Origin: Pseudomonas sp. DY-1
GTDB taxonomy: Bacteria; Pseudomonadota; Gammaproteobacteria; Pseudomonadales; Pseudomonadaceae
DNA length: 64,000 nt
Direction of reading: 5' to 3'
Assembly (NCBI RefSeq): GCF_003626975.1
Contig: NZ_CP032616.1
Coordinates: 5,432,001 to 5,496,000 of the forward strand
Below, in pieces: positions 54,116 through 61,698 of this stretch (position 1 is its first letter; the number at the start of each line of letters is the position of its first letter). Made by a program: the position numbers and the translations under genes. Below the pieces are notes generated by a model. It saw nothing but the letters and a program-made list of their open reading frames with translations. It was not told the origin of the DNA and ran no database searches.

Positions 54116-57100
54116 GTGAACTTCAACCTATCCGCCTGGGCGCTGCAGAATCGCCAGATCGTCCTCTACATCATGCTGCTGCTGGGCATCGTTGGGGCCA
54201 TTTCCTACACCAAGCTGGGGCAGAGCGAAGATCCGCCCTTCACCTTCAAGGCCATGGTGGTGCGTACGAACTGGCCGGGCGCCAGCGCCGAGGAAGTGTC
54301 CCGCCAGGTCACCGAACGCATCGAGAAGAAGCTGATGGAGACCGGCGAGTACGACAAGATCATCTCCTTCTCCCGCCCTGGCGAGTCGCAGGTGACCTTC
54401 ATCGCTCGCGATTCCATGCATTCCAATGAGATTCCCGAGCTCTGGTACCAGGTCCGCAAGAAGATCAGCGACATTCGCCACACTTTGCCGCCGGGAATCC
54501 AGGGGCCGTTCTTCAACGACGAGTTCGGTACCACCTTCGGCAATATCTATGCGCTGACCGGCGAAGGCTTCGACTACGCAGTGCTCAAGGACTATGCCGA
54601 CCGCATCCAGCTGCAGCTGCAGCGAGTCAAGGATGTGGGCAAGGTGGAGCTGCTCGGCCTGCAGGACGAGAAGATCTGGATCGAACTGTCCAACGTGAAA
54701 CTGGCAACCCTGGGACTTCCGCTCGCTGCCGTGCAGCAAGCCCTGGAAGAGCAGAACGCGGTGGCGGCAGCCGGCTTCTTCGAAACCCCAAGCGACCGTG
54801 TGCAGCTGAGGGTTTCCGGCCGCTTCGATTCGGTGAAGGAAATCCGCGATTTCCCTATCCGCGTGGGCGACCGCACCTTCCGCATCGGCGATGTCGCAGA
54901 AGTTCGCCGTGGCTTCAATGACCCGCCGGCACCGCGCATGCGCTTCATGGGCGAGGACGCCATTGGTCTGGCTGTGTCCATGAAGGCCGGAGGCGACATC
55001 CTGGTGCTCGGCCAGGCGCTGGAAACCGAGTTCGCCCGCCTGCAGCAGAATCTGCCGGCCGGCATGCAGCTGCGCAAGGTGTCGGACCAGCCGGCAGCGG
55101 TGAAGACCGGAGTAGGGGAGTTCGTCCGCGTGCTCACCGAAGCGCTGATCATCGTGTTGCTGGTGAGCTTCTTCTCCCTGGGCCTGCGTACGGGCCTGGT
55201 GGTGGCGCTGTCCATTCCGCTGGTGTTGGCAATGACCTTCGCCACGATGTACTACCTCGGCATCGGCCTGCACAAGATTTCCCTTGGCGCCCTGGTGCTC
55301 GCGCTTGGCCTGTTGGTGGACGACGCGATCATTGCGGTGGAGATGATGGCCATCAAGATGGAGCAGGGCTACGACCGCCTGAAGGCGGCGAGCTATGCCT
55401 GGAGCAGCACCGCATTCCCCATGCTCACCGGCACTCTGATCACCGCCGCCGGCTTCCTGCCCATCGCCACCGCGCAGTCGGGTACGGGCGAATACACCCG
55501 CTCGATCTTCCAGGTGGTGACCATCGCCCTGGTGGTGTCCTGGATCGCCGCGGTGATGTTCGTGCCCTACCTGGGCGACCGACTGCTGCCGGACCTTGCC
55601 AAGCTGCATGCGAAGAAGCACGGCGGCAGCGACAAGGGCCACGACCCATACGGCACGCCCTTCTACCAGCGCGTCCGTCGCGTGGTGGAGTGGTGCGTGC
55701 GGCGGCGCAAGACGGTGATCCTGCTGACCCTGGCGGCGTTCGTCGCTTCCATTGCCCTGTTCCGTTTCGTGCCCCAGCAGTTCTTCCCATCCTCCGGACG
55801 CCTGGAGCTGATGGTCGACCTCAAGCTGGGCGAGGGTTCGTCCCTGGCCAATACCGAGGTCGAGGTGAAGCGCCTGGAGCAACTGCTCCGCGAGCATCCG
55901 GGTGTGGACAACTATGTGGCCTATGTCGGCACCGGTTCGCCACGCTTCTATCTGCCGCTGGATCAACAATTGCCGGCGGCGAGCTTCGCCCAGTTCGTCG
56001 TGCTGGCCAAATCCATCGAATCGCGCGAAGAAATTCGCAGTTGGTTGATCCAGGTGTTGAACGACGAGTTCCCCACTCTGCGCAGCCGTATCTCGCGTCT
56101 GGAGAACGGCCCGCCGGTGGGTTACCCGGTGCAGTTCCGCGTTTCCGGTGAGCACATCGACGAAGTCCGTGCCCTGGCCCGCAAGGTTGCCGACAAGGTT
56201 CGTGAGAACCCCCATGTCGTCAACGTGCATCTGGACTGGGAAGAGCCCAGCAAGGTGGTGCGCCTGAATATCGAACAGGACCGCGCGCGTGCCATGGGTG
56301 TGAGTACCGCCGATCTATCGCGCTTCCTGCAGAGTTCACTGACCGGCGCGCCGGTGAGCCAGTACCGCGAGGACAACGAGCTGATCGAGATACTCCTGCG
56401 CGGCACGGTGCGCGAGCGCCAGGAGCTGGCCCTGTTGCCGAGCCTGGCGGTGCCCACCGACAGCGGCCACAGCGTGCCGTTGTCGCAGATTGCCACCCTG
56501 GAATACGGTTTCGAGGAAGGCATCATCTGGCACCGCAATCGCCTGCCGACCGTTACCGTGCGTGCCGATATCTACGACAAGTCGCTGCCGGCGGGGCTGG
56601 TCAAGGATATCTCGCCAACGCTGGATCCGATCCGCGCAGAGCTGCCGGACGGTTACCTGCTGGAAGTGGGCGGCACGGTGGAAGACTCCGCTCGCGGGCA
56701 GAAGTCAGTGAATGCTGGCATGCCGCTGTTCATCGTGGTCGTGCTGACGCTGCTGATGTTGCAGCTGAAGAGCTTCTCGCGCTCGGCCATGGTGTTCCTA
56801 ACCGCGCCTCTGGGGCTGATCGGTGTGACCCTGTTCCTGTTGGTGTTCCGCCAGCCGTTCGGCTTCGTCGCCATGCTCGGCACTATCGCTCTGGCGGGGA
56901 TGATCATGCGCAACTCGGTGATCCTGGTTGACCAGATCGAGCAGGACATCGCCCTCGGACTGGATCGCTGGCACGCCATCATCGAAGCCACGGTGCGGCG
57001 CTTCCGGCCCATCGTGCTCACCGCACTGGCGGCGGTGCTGGCGATGATCCCGTTGTCGCGCAGCGTATTCTTCGGGCCGATGGCCGTTGCCATCATGGGT

Positions 57101-57232
57101 GGCCTGATCGTTGCCACGGCCCTGACGCTACTGTTCCTGCCTGCTCTCTACGCGGCCTGGTTCCGGGTCAAACCGGCTGAAGCGGAACAGGTCCGGGCGG
57201 TACCGGTGCCAGACACCCAGCCCAGCCATTGA
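54116..57232 (+). CDS. RND multidrug efflux pump, MexK-like
   Basis: A 1038-residue inner-membrane proton antiporter of the HAE1-like group. Twelve membrane helices in the standard 1+5+1+5 arrangement; LALGLLVDDAIIAVEMMAIK in the fourth-helix region carries the paired aspartates for proton relay, and FVAMLGTIALAGMIMRNSVI is the TM10-11 region. GTG start at 54116 with AAGGAG in the end of the adaptor gene. MexK handles triclosan and erythromycin in P. aeruginosa; substrates here are inferred only. No outer-membrane factor is encoded next to it, as for mexJK, so an OprM/OpmH-like duct must be shared. Confidence 0.92.
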   Translation: MNFNLSAWALQNRQIVLYIMLLLGIVGAISYTKLGQSEDPPFTFKAMVVRTNWPGASAEEVSRQVTERIEKKLMETGEYDKIISFSRPGESQVTFIARDSMHSNEIPELWYQVRKKISDIRHTLPPGIQGPFFNDEFGTTFGNIYALTGEGFDYAVLKDYADRIQLQLQRVKDVGKVELLGLQDEKIWIELSNVKLATLGLPLAAVQQALEEQNAVAAAGFFETPSDRVQLRVSGRFDSVKEIRDFPIRVGDRTFRIGDVAEVRRGFNDPPAPRMRFMGEDAIGLAVSMKAGGDILVLGQALETEFARLQQNLPAGMQLRKVSDQPAAVKTGVGEFVRVLTEALIIVLLVSFFSLGLRTGLVVALSIPLVLAMTFATMYYLGIGLHKISLGALVLALGLLVDDAIIAVEMMAIKMEQGYDRLKAASYAWSSTAFPMLTGTLITAAGFLPIATAQSGTGEYTRSIFQVVTIALVVSWIAAVMFVPYLGDRLLPDLAKLHAKKHGGSDKGHDPYGTPFYQRVRRVVEWCVRRRKTVILLTLAAFVASIALFRFVPQQFFPSSGRLELMVDLKLGEGSSLANTEVEVKRLEQLLREHPGVDNYVAYVGTGSPRFYLPLDQQLPAASFAQFVVLAKSIESREEIRSWLIQVLNDEFPTLRSRISRLENGPPVGYPVQFRVSGEHIDEVRALARKVADKVRENPHVVNVHLDWEEPSKVVRLNIEQDRARAMGVSTADLSRFLQSSLTGAPVSQYREDNELIEILLRGTVRERQELALLPSLAVPTDSGHSVPLSQIATLEYGFEEGIIWHRNRLPTVTVRADIYDKSLPAGLVKDISPTLDPIRAELPDGYLLEVGGTVEDSARGQKSVNAGMPLFIVVVLTLLMLQLKSFSRSAMVFLTAPLGLIGVTLFLLVFRQPFGFVAMLGTIALAGMIMRNSVILVDQIEQDIALGLDRWHAIIEATVRRFRPIVLTALAAVLAMIPLSRSVFFGPMAVAIMGGLIVATALTLLFLPALYAAWFRVKPAEAEQVRAVPVPDTQPSH

Positions 57233-57236
57233 CGAC

Positions 57237-57260
57237 AAAGGCCCCTCCGGGGGCCTTTTT
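57237..57260 (+). terminator. Intrinsic terminator of the RND operon
   Basis: AAAGGCCCC-TCC-GGGGGCCTTTTT, four bases after the pump stop. Confidence 0.95.
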
Positions 57261-57384
57261 CATGGGCGTCCCGGTCGATCCTGCCAATCATCAGGCCACT
57301 TCTTCCCGAGCTCTTGGCGTTGATCGCCTGTGGACAGAGACTGGCGGGGCCTGTCTCCGCCCATCACAACAAGACGAGGTGCCC

Positions 57385-58536
57385 ATGCAGCACGCGACCC
57401 AGGTGGACTTGCTCAAACGGACCCTGGCCCTGGTGGAACGGGGCGTCTCCGAATGCGTCGAGACGCCCTCATCACTACCCGTGGACCTGTACCTGGACGA
57501 GCAACGCTACCGCCGCGAGCGAGACGAGGTCCTTCGGCGCGAGCCGTTGCTGGTGGCTCGCTCCGGGGAGATTCCCGCGGGCCACTTCATTACCCGTGAT
57601 CTGTTGGCGCCGCTGCTGCTGACCCGCGACGAACAGGGCAGGTTGCGGGCCTTCCTCAATGTCTGCAAGCACCGAGGTACCCAGCTGGTGGGCGATGTGG
57701 CCGGGCGCAACCGCGTCTTCGTCTGTCCTTATCACGCCTGGTCCTACAACCCCGATGGCCAGCTGCGGGGTATCCCCCATGGCTACGGCTTCGAGGGCAT
57801 CGACCGTACCTGCCTGAATCTCACCGAAGTCCCGGTGGCCGAGCGCTTTGGCGCCATTTGGGCCCGGCACTCACCGGGGCCTGCGCTGGACATGGATGCC
57901 TTCTTCGGCGAACAGATCCTGGCCGATTTCGACAGTTTTGCCTTGGAAGGGCACGTGCTCTTCGACCCCCAGGACATTCGCCGGCCGGTGAACTGGAAAC
58001 TGACCATCGACACCTTCCTCGAGAACTACCACGTCTCCCGCGCCCACCAGGCCACCATCGATCACCTGTTCTGGCCCAACCTGGGACTGTTCGAGCGTTT
58101 CGGCCGGCATATCCGCAACTACTACGTGAAGCGGAACCTGCGGGAGATCCTCGACCAGCCCGAGCGGGATTGGGACCTGCGGCGCCATGGCAACCTGTTG
58201 TACTTCCTCTGGCCCAACACGCTGGTGCTGGTGGAGCCGGACCACATCGACTTTTCCACCGTATTCCCCGACGGTCCCCTCGCGACCCGCGTGCTGGGCC
58301 ATACCCTGCTGCCGGAGACTCCGGCAACGGAAAAGGCACAGCGCTATTTCGAGAAGAACAACGCCATTCTCTATTCGGCATTGGAGGAAGACTTCGCCAT
58401 GGCCGCACGAGTGCAGGCGGGAATCCAGGCCGGCGCGAGCGACCGGCTCTGGCATGGCCGGTTCGAACAGGCGCTGAGATGGTTCCATCAGGGGCTGGAT
58501 GAGGCGTTGGCGGAGGAGCGGGTGGAGGTTTTATGA
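57385..58536 (+). CDS. Rieske-type ring-hydroxylating oxygenase, alpha subunit
   Basis: A 383-residue oxygenase. The Rieske 2Fe-2S site is C94-K-H96 and C114-P-Y-H117, and the mononuclear iron site has H216 and H221 in DTFLENYHVSRAH. No reductase, ferredoxin or beta subunit gene is near, so electrons come from elsewhere. Many such alpha-only proteins demethylate quaternary amines or hydroxylate aromatics; substrate unknown. ATG 57385 follows GAGG at eight bases; the frame is open back to the upstream terminator but that part is not plausible. Confidence 0.87.
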   Translation: MQHATQVDLLKRTLALVERGVSECVETPSSLPVDLYLDEQRYRRERDEVLRREPLLVARSGEIPAGHFITRDLLAPLLLTRDEQGRLRAFLNVCKHRGTQLVGDVAGRNRVFVCPYHAWSYNPDGQLRGIPHGYGFEGIDRTCLNLTEVPVAERFGAIWARHSPGPALDMDAFFGEQILADFDSFALEGHVLFDPQDIRRPVNWKLTIDTFLENYHVSRAHQATIDHLFWPNLGLFERFGRHIRNYYVKRNLREILDQPERDWDLRRHGNLLYFLWPNTLVLVEPDHIDFSTVFPDGPLATRVLGHTLLPETPATEKAQRYFEKNNAILYSALEEDFAMAARVQAGIQAGASDRLWHGRFEQALRWFHQGLDEALAEERVEVL

Positions 58537-58854
58537 TTGGTTCCGCATCGCCGGACAGCGCTGGCCTGAAATTTGGCAACCTAGGGGGGGACGGGGGTTC
58601 CGGCGCGGCTGGAGCCGGATGTAGGAGCAAGTTTTTTGCTTCCTTTTCACGGAGCTGGCCATCCGGCGATTGGAAAAGAGAGTCGCCCGGCAAGGCGAAA
58701 CGAAAGCCCGAACCAACTCGGTAAGGAGCTGAACAACAAGTTCCCAAGCCCTCACACCGGAATGCTCATCCGGCACGAACCGCATTGCCCGTATCTGTCC
58801 GGTCACTCACAAAAAAGCCCGGCATCAAGCCGGGCTCTTCGCGACGGAGAACGC
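58537..58854. other. Intergenic stretch with a degenerate REP half
   Basis: 318 bases between convergent genes. It shows a TCCGGC...GCCGGA hairpin (about 58597-58620), directly followed by GTAGGAGCAAGTTTTTTGCTTCC, a decayed REP half, and then the terminator of the minus-strand gene. No open frame deserves a gene call. Confidence 0.6.
58811..58837 (-). terminator. Intrinsic terminator of the DUF4197 gene
   Basis: Minus strand: GAGCCCGGC-TTGAT-GCCGGGCTTTTTTG, 18 bases after the stop codon. Confidence 0.94.
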
Positions 58855-59532
58855 TCAAAGCGCCCCGAACACCTTCTTCGCCAGGCTGGTGGCTGCGCCC
58901 GCCGGGTTCTGGCGGATGCTGGCTTCCTGCTCGGCGATCATCTTGAACAGGCCGTCCAGGGCTTCTTCGGTCACGTAGCTTTCGATATTGGCACTCTTGG
59001 CATCCACCACGCCGAAGCTCGCGGCCTGGCCGGCGAAGCTGTTGTATTGCTGGGCGAGCCCCACCTTGTCGGTGGCCTGCTTGACGATGGGCAGGAACTT
59101 GGCGCGGAGCTGGTCGCGGCTGGACTTGTTCAGGTACTGGGTGGCGGCGTCGTCCGGGCCGCTGAGGATGCCCTTGGCGTCCTGCACGGTCATCTTCTTC
59201 ACCGCGTCCACCAGCAACGACTGGGCTTGCGGCACCGCGGCCTCGGCGGCCTTGTTCATGGTGTCTTCAAGCTGTTCCACCTGGGCGCCCATGCCCATCA
59301 TCTTCATGGTCTTGGCGGCCTTGCCGAGGTTGCCCGGTAGTTCGATGCGGACGTCCGGGTTGTTGGCGAAGCCGCCCGGCTTGCCAAGTTGCTGGACGGC
59401 GACCTTGGCACCTTGGGTCAATGCATCCTTCAGGCCCCCGCTGGCATCCGACTGGCTGAGATCGGCAATGGACAGGGCAAAGGCGCTGGCGGACAGGGCG
59501 AGGCCTGCGCAGAGGGTGGCGAAGCGGATCAT
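58855..59532 (-). CDS. DUF4197 exported protein
   Basis: A 225-residue protein with a signal peptide (FATLCAGLALSASAFA) and the DUF4197 body (LKDALTQGAKVAVQQLGKPG, YNSFAGQAASFG, SYVTEEALDGLFKMIAEQEA). Helical, periplasmic, of unknown role. It lies 43 bases downstream of the YbaY-like gene; a GGTCCG/CGGACC hairpin overlaps the stop of that gene. Confidence 0.88.
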   Translation of the reverse strand: MIRFATLCAGLALSASAFALSIADLSQSDASGGLKDALTQGAKVAVQQLGKPGGFANNPDVRIELPGNLGKAAKTMKMMGMGAQVEQLEDTMNKAAEAAVPQAQSLLVDAVKKMTVQDAKGILSGPDDAATQYLNKSSRDQLRAKFLPIVKQATDKVGLAQQYNSFAGQAASFGVVDAKSANIESYVTEEALDGLFKMIAEQEASIRQNPAGAATSLAKKVFGAL

Positions 59533-59575
59533 GGCTGCATCCTTGTGGCTATTTGGGGGCGGTCCGTCTCGATGA

Positions 59576-59974
59576 TCAGCGGACCGGATCGACCTTGATG
59601 CGCAGTGGTTGCGGGTCGGAGCCGTCGAGTTTAACCGAGTGCTGCTCGGTGCTGATGAACATCAGCCTGCCGTCCAGTTCGATTCGCGCACTCACTGCGT
59701 AGTGGTGGTTGGGCTGGATCTTGGCAGAGTCGTAGTCGAGGCGGAACGCGAGGGGTATCTGGCCCTGGACCGGCCCCTGCTGGCGAGCCAGTTCCACCGC
59801 AGGGGCATCGGCCATGGATACGTCCTGCAGGCTGACACTGAGGGTGGCGGCGGGAGGCAGCGCGATGCGTTGCAGGTAAAAGACTTCACCTGCCAGATGG
59901 CTCTTCTGGTCGGCGGGCTGGCCAGCACAGGCGGCGAGCAGGCCGCTGGCGATGATCAGGGGCAGTGATTTCAT
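59576..59974 (-). CDS. YbaY-family lipoprotein
   Basis: A 132-residue lipoprotein: signal KSLPLIIASGLLAAC (lipobox LAAC), then a beta-sandwich (FYLQRIALPPAATLSVSLQD, IQPNHHYAVSARIELDGRLM). YbaY proteins are outer-membrane lipoproteins of unknown function. ATG 59974 is preferred since it begins the signal peptide; GAGG lies upstream. Confidence 0.87.
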   Translation of the reverse strand: MKSLPLIIASGLLAACAGQPADQKSHLAGEVFYLQRIALPPAATLSVSLQDVSMADAPAVELARQQGPVQGQIPLAFRLDYDSAKIQPNHHYAVSARIELDGRLMFISTEQHSVKLDGSDPQPLRIKVDPVR

Positions 59975-60059
59975 TGGGACCTCGGGACCATGTGGTGTCG
60001 ATAGCACCCACTATAGAAGTCGAAGTGCGTTGAACCATGGCGTCGGGTCAAGGCGCCCG

Positions 60060-60088
60060 AAAAGAAATCGCCCCCGATCGGGGGCGAT
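60060..60088 (-). terminator. Intrinsic terminator of the coiled-coil gene
   Basis: Minus strand: ATCGCCCCCGATCGGGGGCGAT followed by TTTCTTTT, seven bases after the stop. Confidence 0.93.
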
Positions 60089-60094
60089 GTAGGG

Positions 60095-61255
60095 TCAGTG
60101 CGCGCTGTCGTCCAGCGCGGTATTGGAGATGGCGTTGAGGGTGTCGTTGAACTGCACGGTTTCGTTGAAAGACTTGACCAGTGCCCGGAAACGATCCTTG
60201 GCGGCGATCAGCTGTTTGAGGTTCTCGGCCAGTTCGTCCTCCTTTCGACCGAGCGCGGCTTCGCGTTCGTCCAGGGCATCGCTGCGGCGCTGCAGGGCTT
60301 CGGTCAACTCGTCATTGCGCTGCTTTTCGTGGCGCAGGGTTTCGGCGAGCCTGGCAGTGCTGCGGTCCCGCGCCTCCACGTTCTCGGCCAGGGATTTGAG
60401 AGCGGCACTGCGCTCGGCCAGGGCCCGTGCATTGTCTTCGGCGCTGCGCTCCAGATTGCCGACTTCGCGAGTCAGGCGCACTTCAAGCAGGCGCAATTGC
60501 TCTTCCTTGTCGGCGAGGAGGCGTTCCTTGTCCTGCAGTTGGGCCTTGCGTTGCTCCAGGCTCTCCTGATGCTTCAGTGCGTCCAGCTTCTGCTGGGTGA
60601 GACCCTTTGCCATATCCGCGAGGGAGTCGAGTGTGTTCTGCACATCGCCCAGGAGATTGTCGGCCTCGCCGCCAACGGACACCGACACCGTGGATTGGGG
60701 TATTGGTCCAACCTCCGGCTGCTCCGACGTTGCTGCATCGGGTTGCTCGCACGGGACTTGTGTCGCGAGTTCGACTCTGAAGCTCCGCAGGTCTTCGGCC
60801 TCGATATTCCCCTCTGCTTCGGTGCCAGGTTTATCCCAGGACTCCGGCTCCGGTTGGGAAATAGCCAGCGGCACCATCGCTTCCTGGTTGGCGTCCTGAT
60901 CGACAACTTGTGCTTCCTGCGACTCTGCGCGTCTTTCCTCGGATTCGGGCAGTGGCTCCGCTGCAATCACGGCTTCGGCTGATGGTGGCAGGCTGAAATC
61001 CACACTCAGGAAGCGGCTGTCGAAGGATTGGGGAGGTGCGACTTCCTCGGTGCCCTGATCTGCCAGCGGTGGGCGGGTGGATGGCAGCGTATCGCCGGTG
61101 TTGGCGCTCTGGCGAGTGGCAATAAGCTTGTCTATCGAGGAGCGGTTGATGGCGAGGCTGCGGTGTTCACGGGTTGTCGGAGGTTGCCGGTCTTCGCCAG
61201 TAATCTCGCCGTCGAAATGGACGAAGTGGAACTGAATTTTGTCGGTCTTGCTCAC
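60095..61255 (-). CDS. Coiled-coil protein, hypothetical
   Basis: A 386-residue protein. The first half is acidic, Pro/Glu/Ser-rich and probably disordered; about residues 185-345 form a long heptad-rich coiled coil (LTQQKLDALKHQESLEQRKA, KERLLADKEEQLRLLEVRL); the end (AAKDRFRALVKSFNETVQF) is a short conserved-looking tail. No signal peptide. GTG 61255 is chosen since AAGGGGA precedes it and it overlaps the preceding small gene (GTGA); earlier starts would cover that gene. Function unknown. Confidence 0.72.
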   Translation of the reverse strand: MSKTDKIQFHFVHFDGEITGEDRQPPTTREHRSLAINRSSIDKLIATRQSANTGDTLPSTRPPLADQGTEEVAPPQSFDSRFLSVDFSLPPSAEAVIAAEPLPESEERRAESQEAQVVDQDANQEAMVPLAISQPEPESWDKPGTEAEGNIEAEDLRSFRVELATQVPCEQPDAATSEQPEVGPIPQSTVSVSVGGEADNLLGDVQNTLDSLADMAKGLTQQKLDALKHQESLEQRKAQLQDKERLLADKEEQLRLLEVRLTREVGNLERSAEDNARALAERSAALKSLAENVEARDRSTARLAETLRHEKQRNDELTEALQRRSDALDEREAALGRKEDELAENLKQLIAAKDRFRALVKSFNETVQFNDTLNAISNTALDDSAH

Positions 61256-61518
61256 GATTGATTCCCCTTGGTGATCTGTCTGAGCACCTCCAGGGTGTAC
61301 TGCCACTCCTGTTCGGACTCCAGATTGGCCAGGCGGAATCCGTTCTCCTGGGGAACTGCACTCGTCACGTACACCTTGGCGGTGCCGTGATTGCCTTCTT
61401 CGTTGAGGGTATAGACGAGGATGTTTCTGTCGATCAGGGGAATGGCGAAGCTGCAAAGGACGGCAGCGTTGACCACCTCTCCAGTGCCGTCCTCGACAGT
61501 GATGGTTCTAAGCATCAT
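61252..61518 (-). CDS. Small hypothetical protein upstream of the coiled-coil gene
   Basis: An 88-residue, cytoplasmic protein with beta-rich character (LCSFAIPLIDRNILVYTLNE, ENGFRLANLESEQEWQYTLE). No family recognised with certainty. It begins with two ATGs and overlaps the following gene by 4 bases, so both are translated together and may interact. Confidence 0.7.
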   Translation of the reverse strand: MMLRTITVEDGTGEVVNAAVLCSFAIPLIDRNILVYTLNEEGNHGTAKVYVTSAVPQENGFRLANLESEQEWQYTLEVLRQITKGNQS

Positions 61519-61668
61519 GGGGCGGGCCTTCCGTGTTCAGGGCTGGTAGCGCGCTCGATTGACCGAGGCGGCGCAGCGCCGAATGGTACGAAGTGGCCCC
61601 GGCCACGCCTGCCGGAAGCTGTCTGGATGTCTTGTAGGAACGGTCTAAAGCGAGAATTGCAGGAGCAT

Positions 61669-61689
61669 GCCAGGCCCGGAGGCCTGGCA
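61669..61689. terminator. Hairpin after plsB
   Basis: TGCCAGGCC / GGCCTGGCA, 9-bp perfect stem just 3' of the plsB stop (minus direction). No T-run, so a moderate terminator or processing site. Confidence 0.45.
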
Positions 61690-61698
61690 GATACGTGG

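Noticed and set aside
54128..56230. 700-residue open frame antisense to the RND pump
   Set aside because: A high-GC shadow frame with His/Gln-rich composition; the sense frame encodes a complete RND protein.
57229..57384. N-terminal extension of the Rieske oxygenase to 435 residues
   Set aside because: The extension would begin in the pump gene's end and read through its terminator; ATG 57385 has a proper ribosome binding site.
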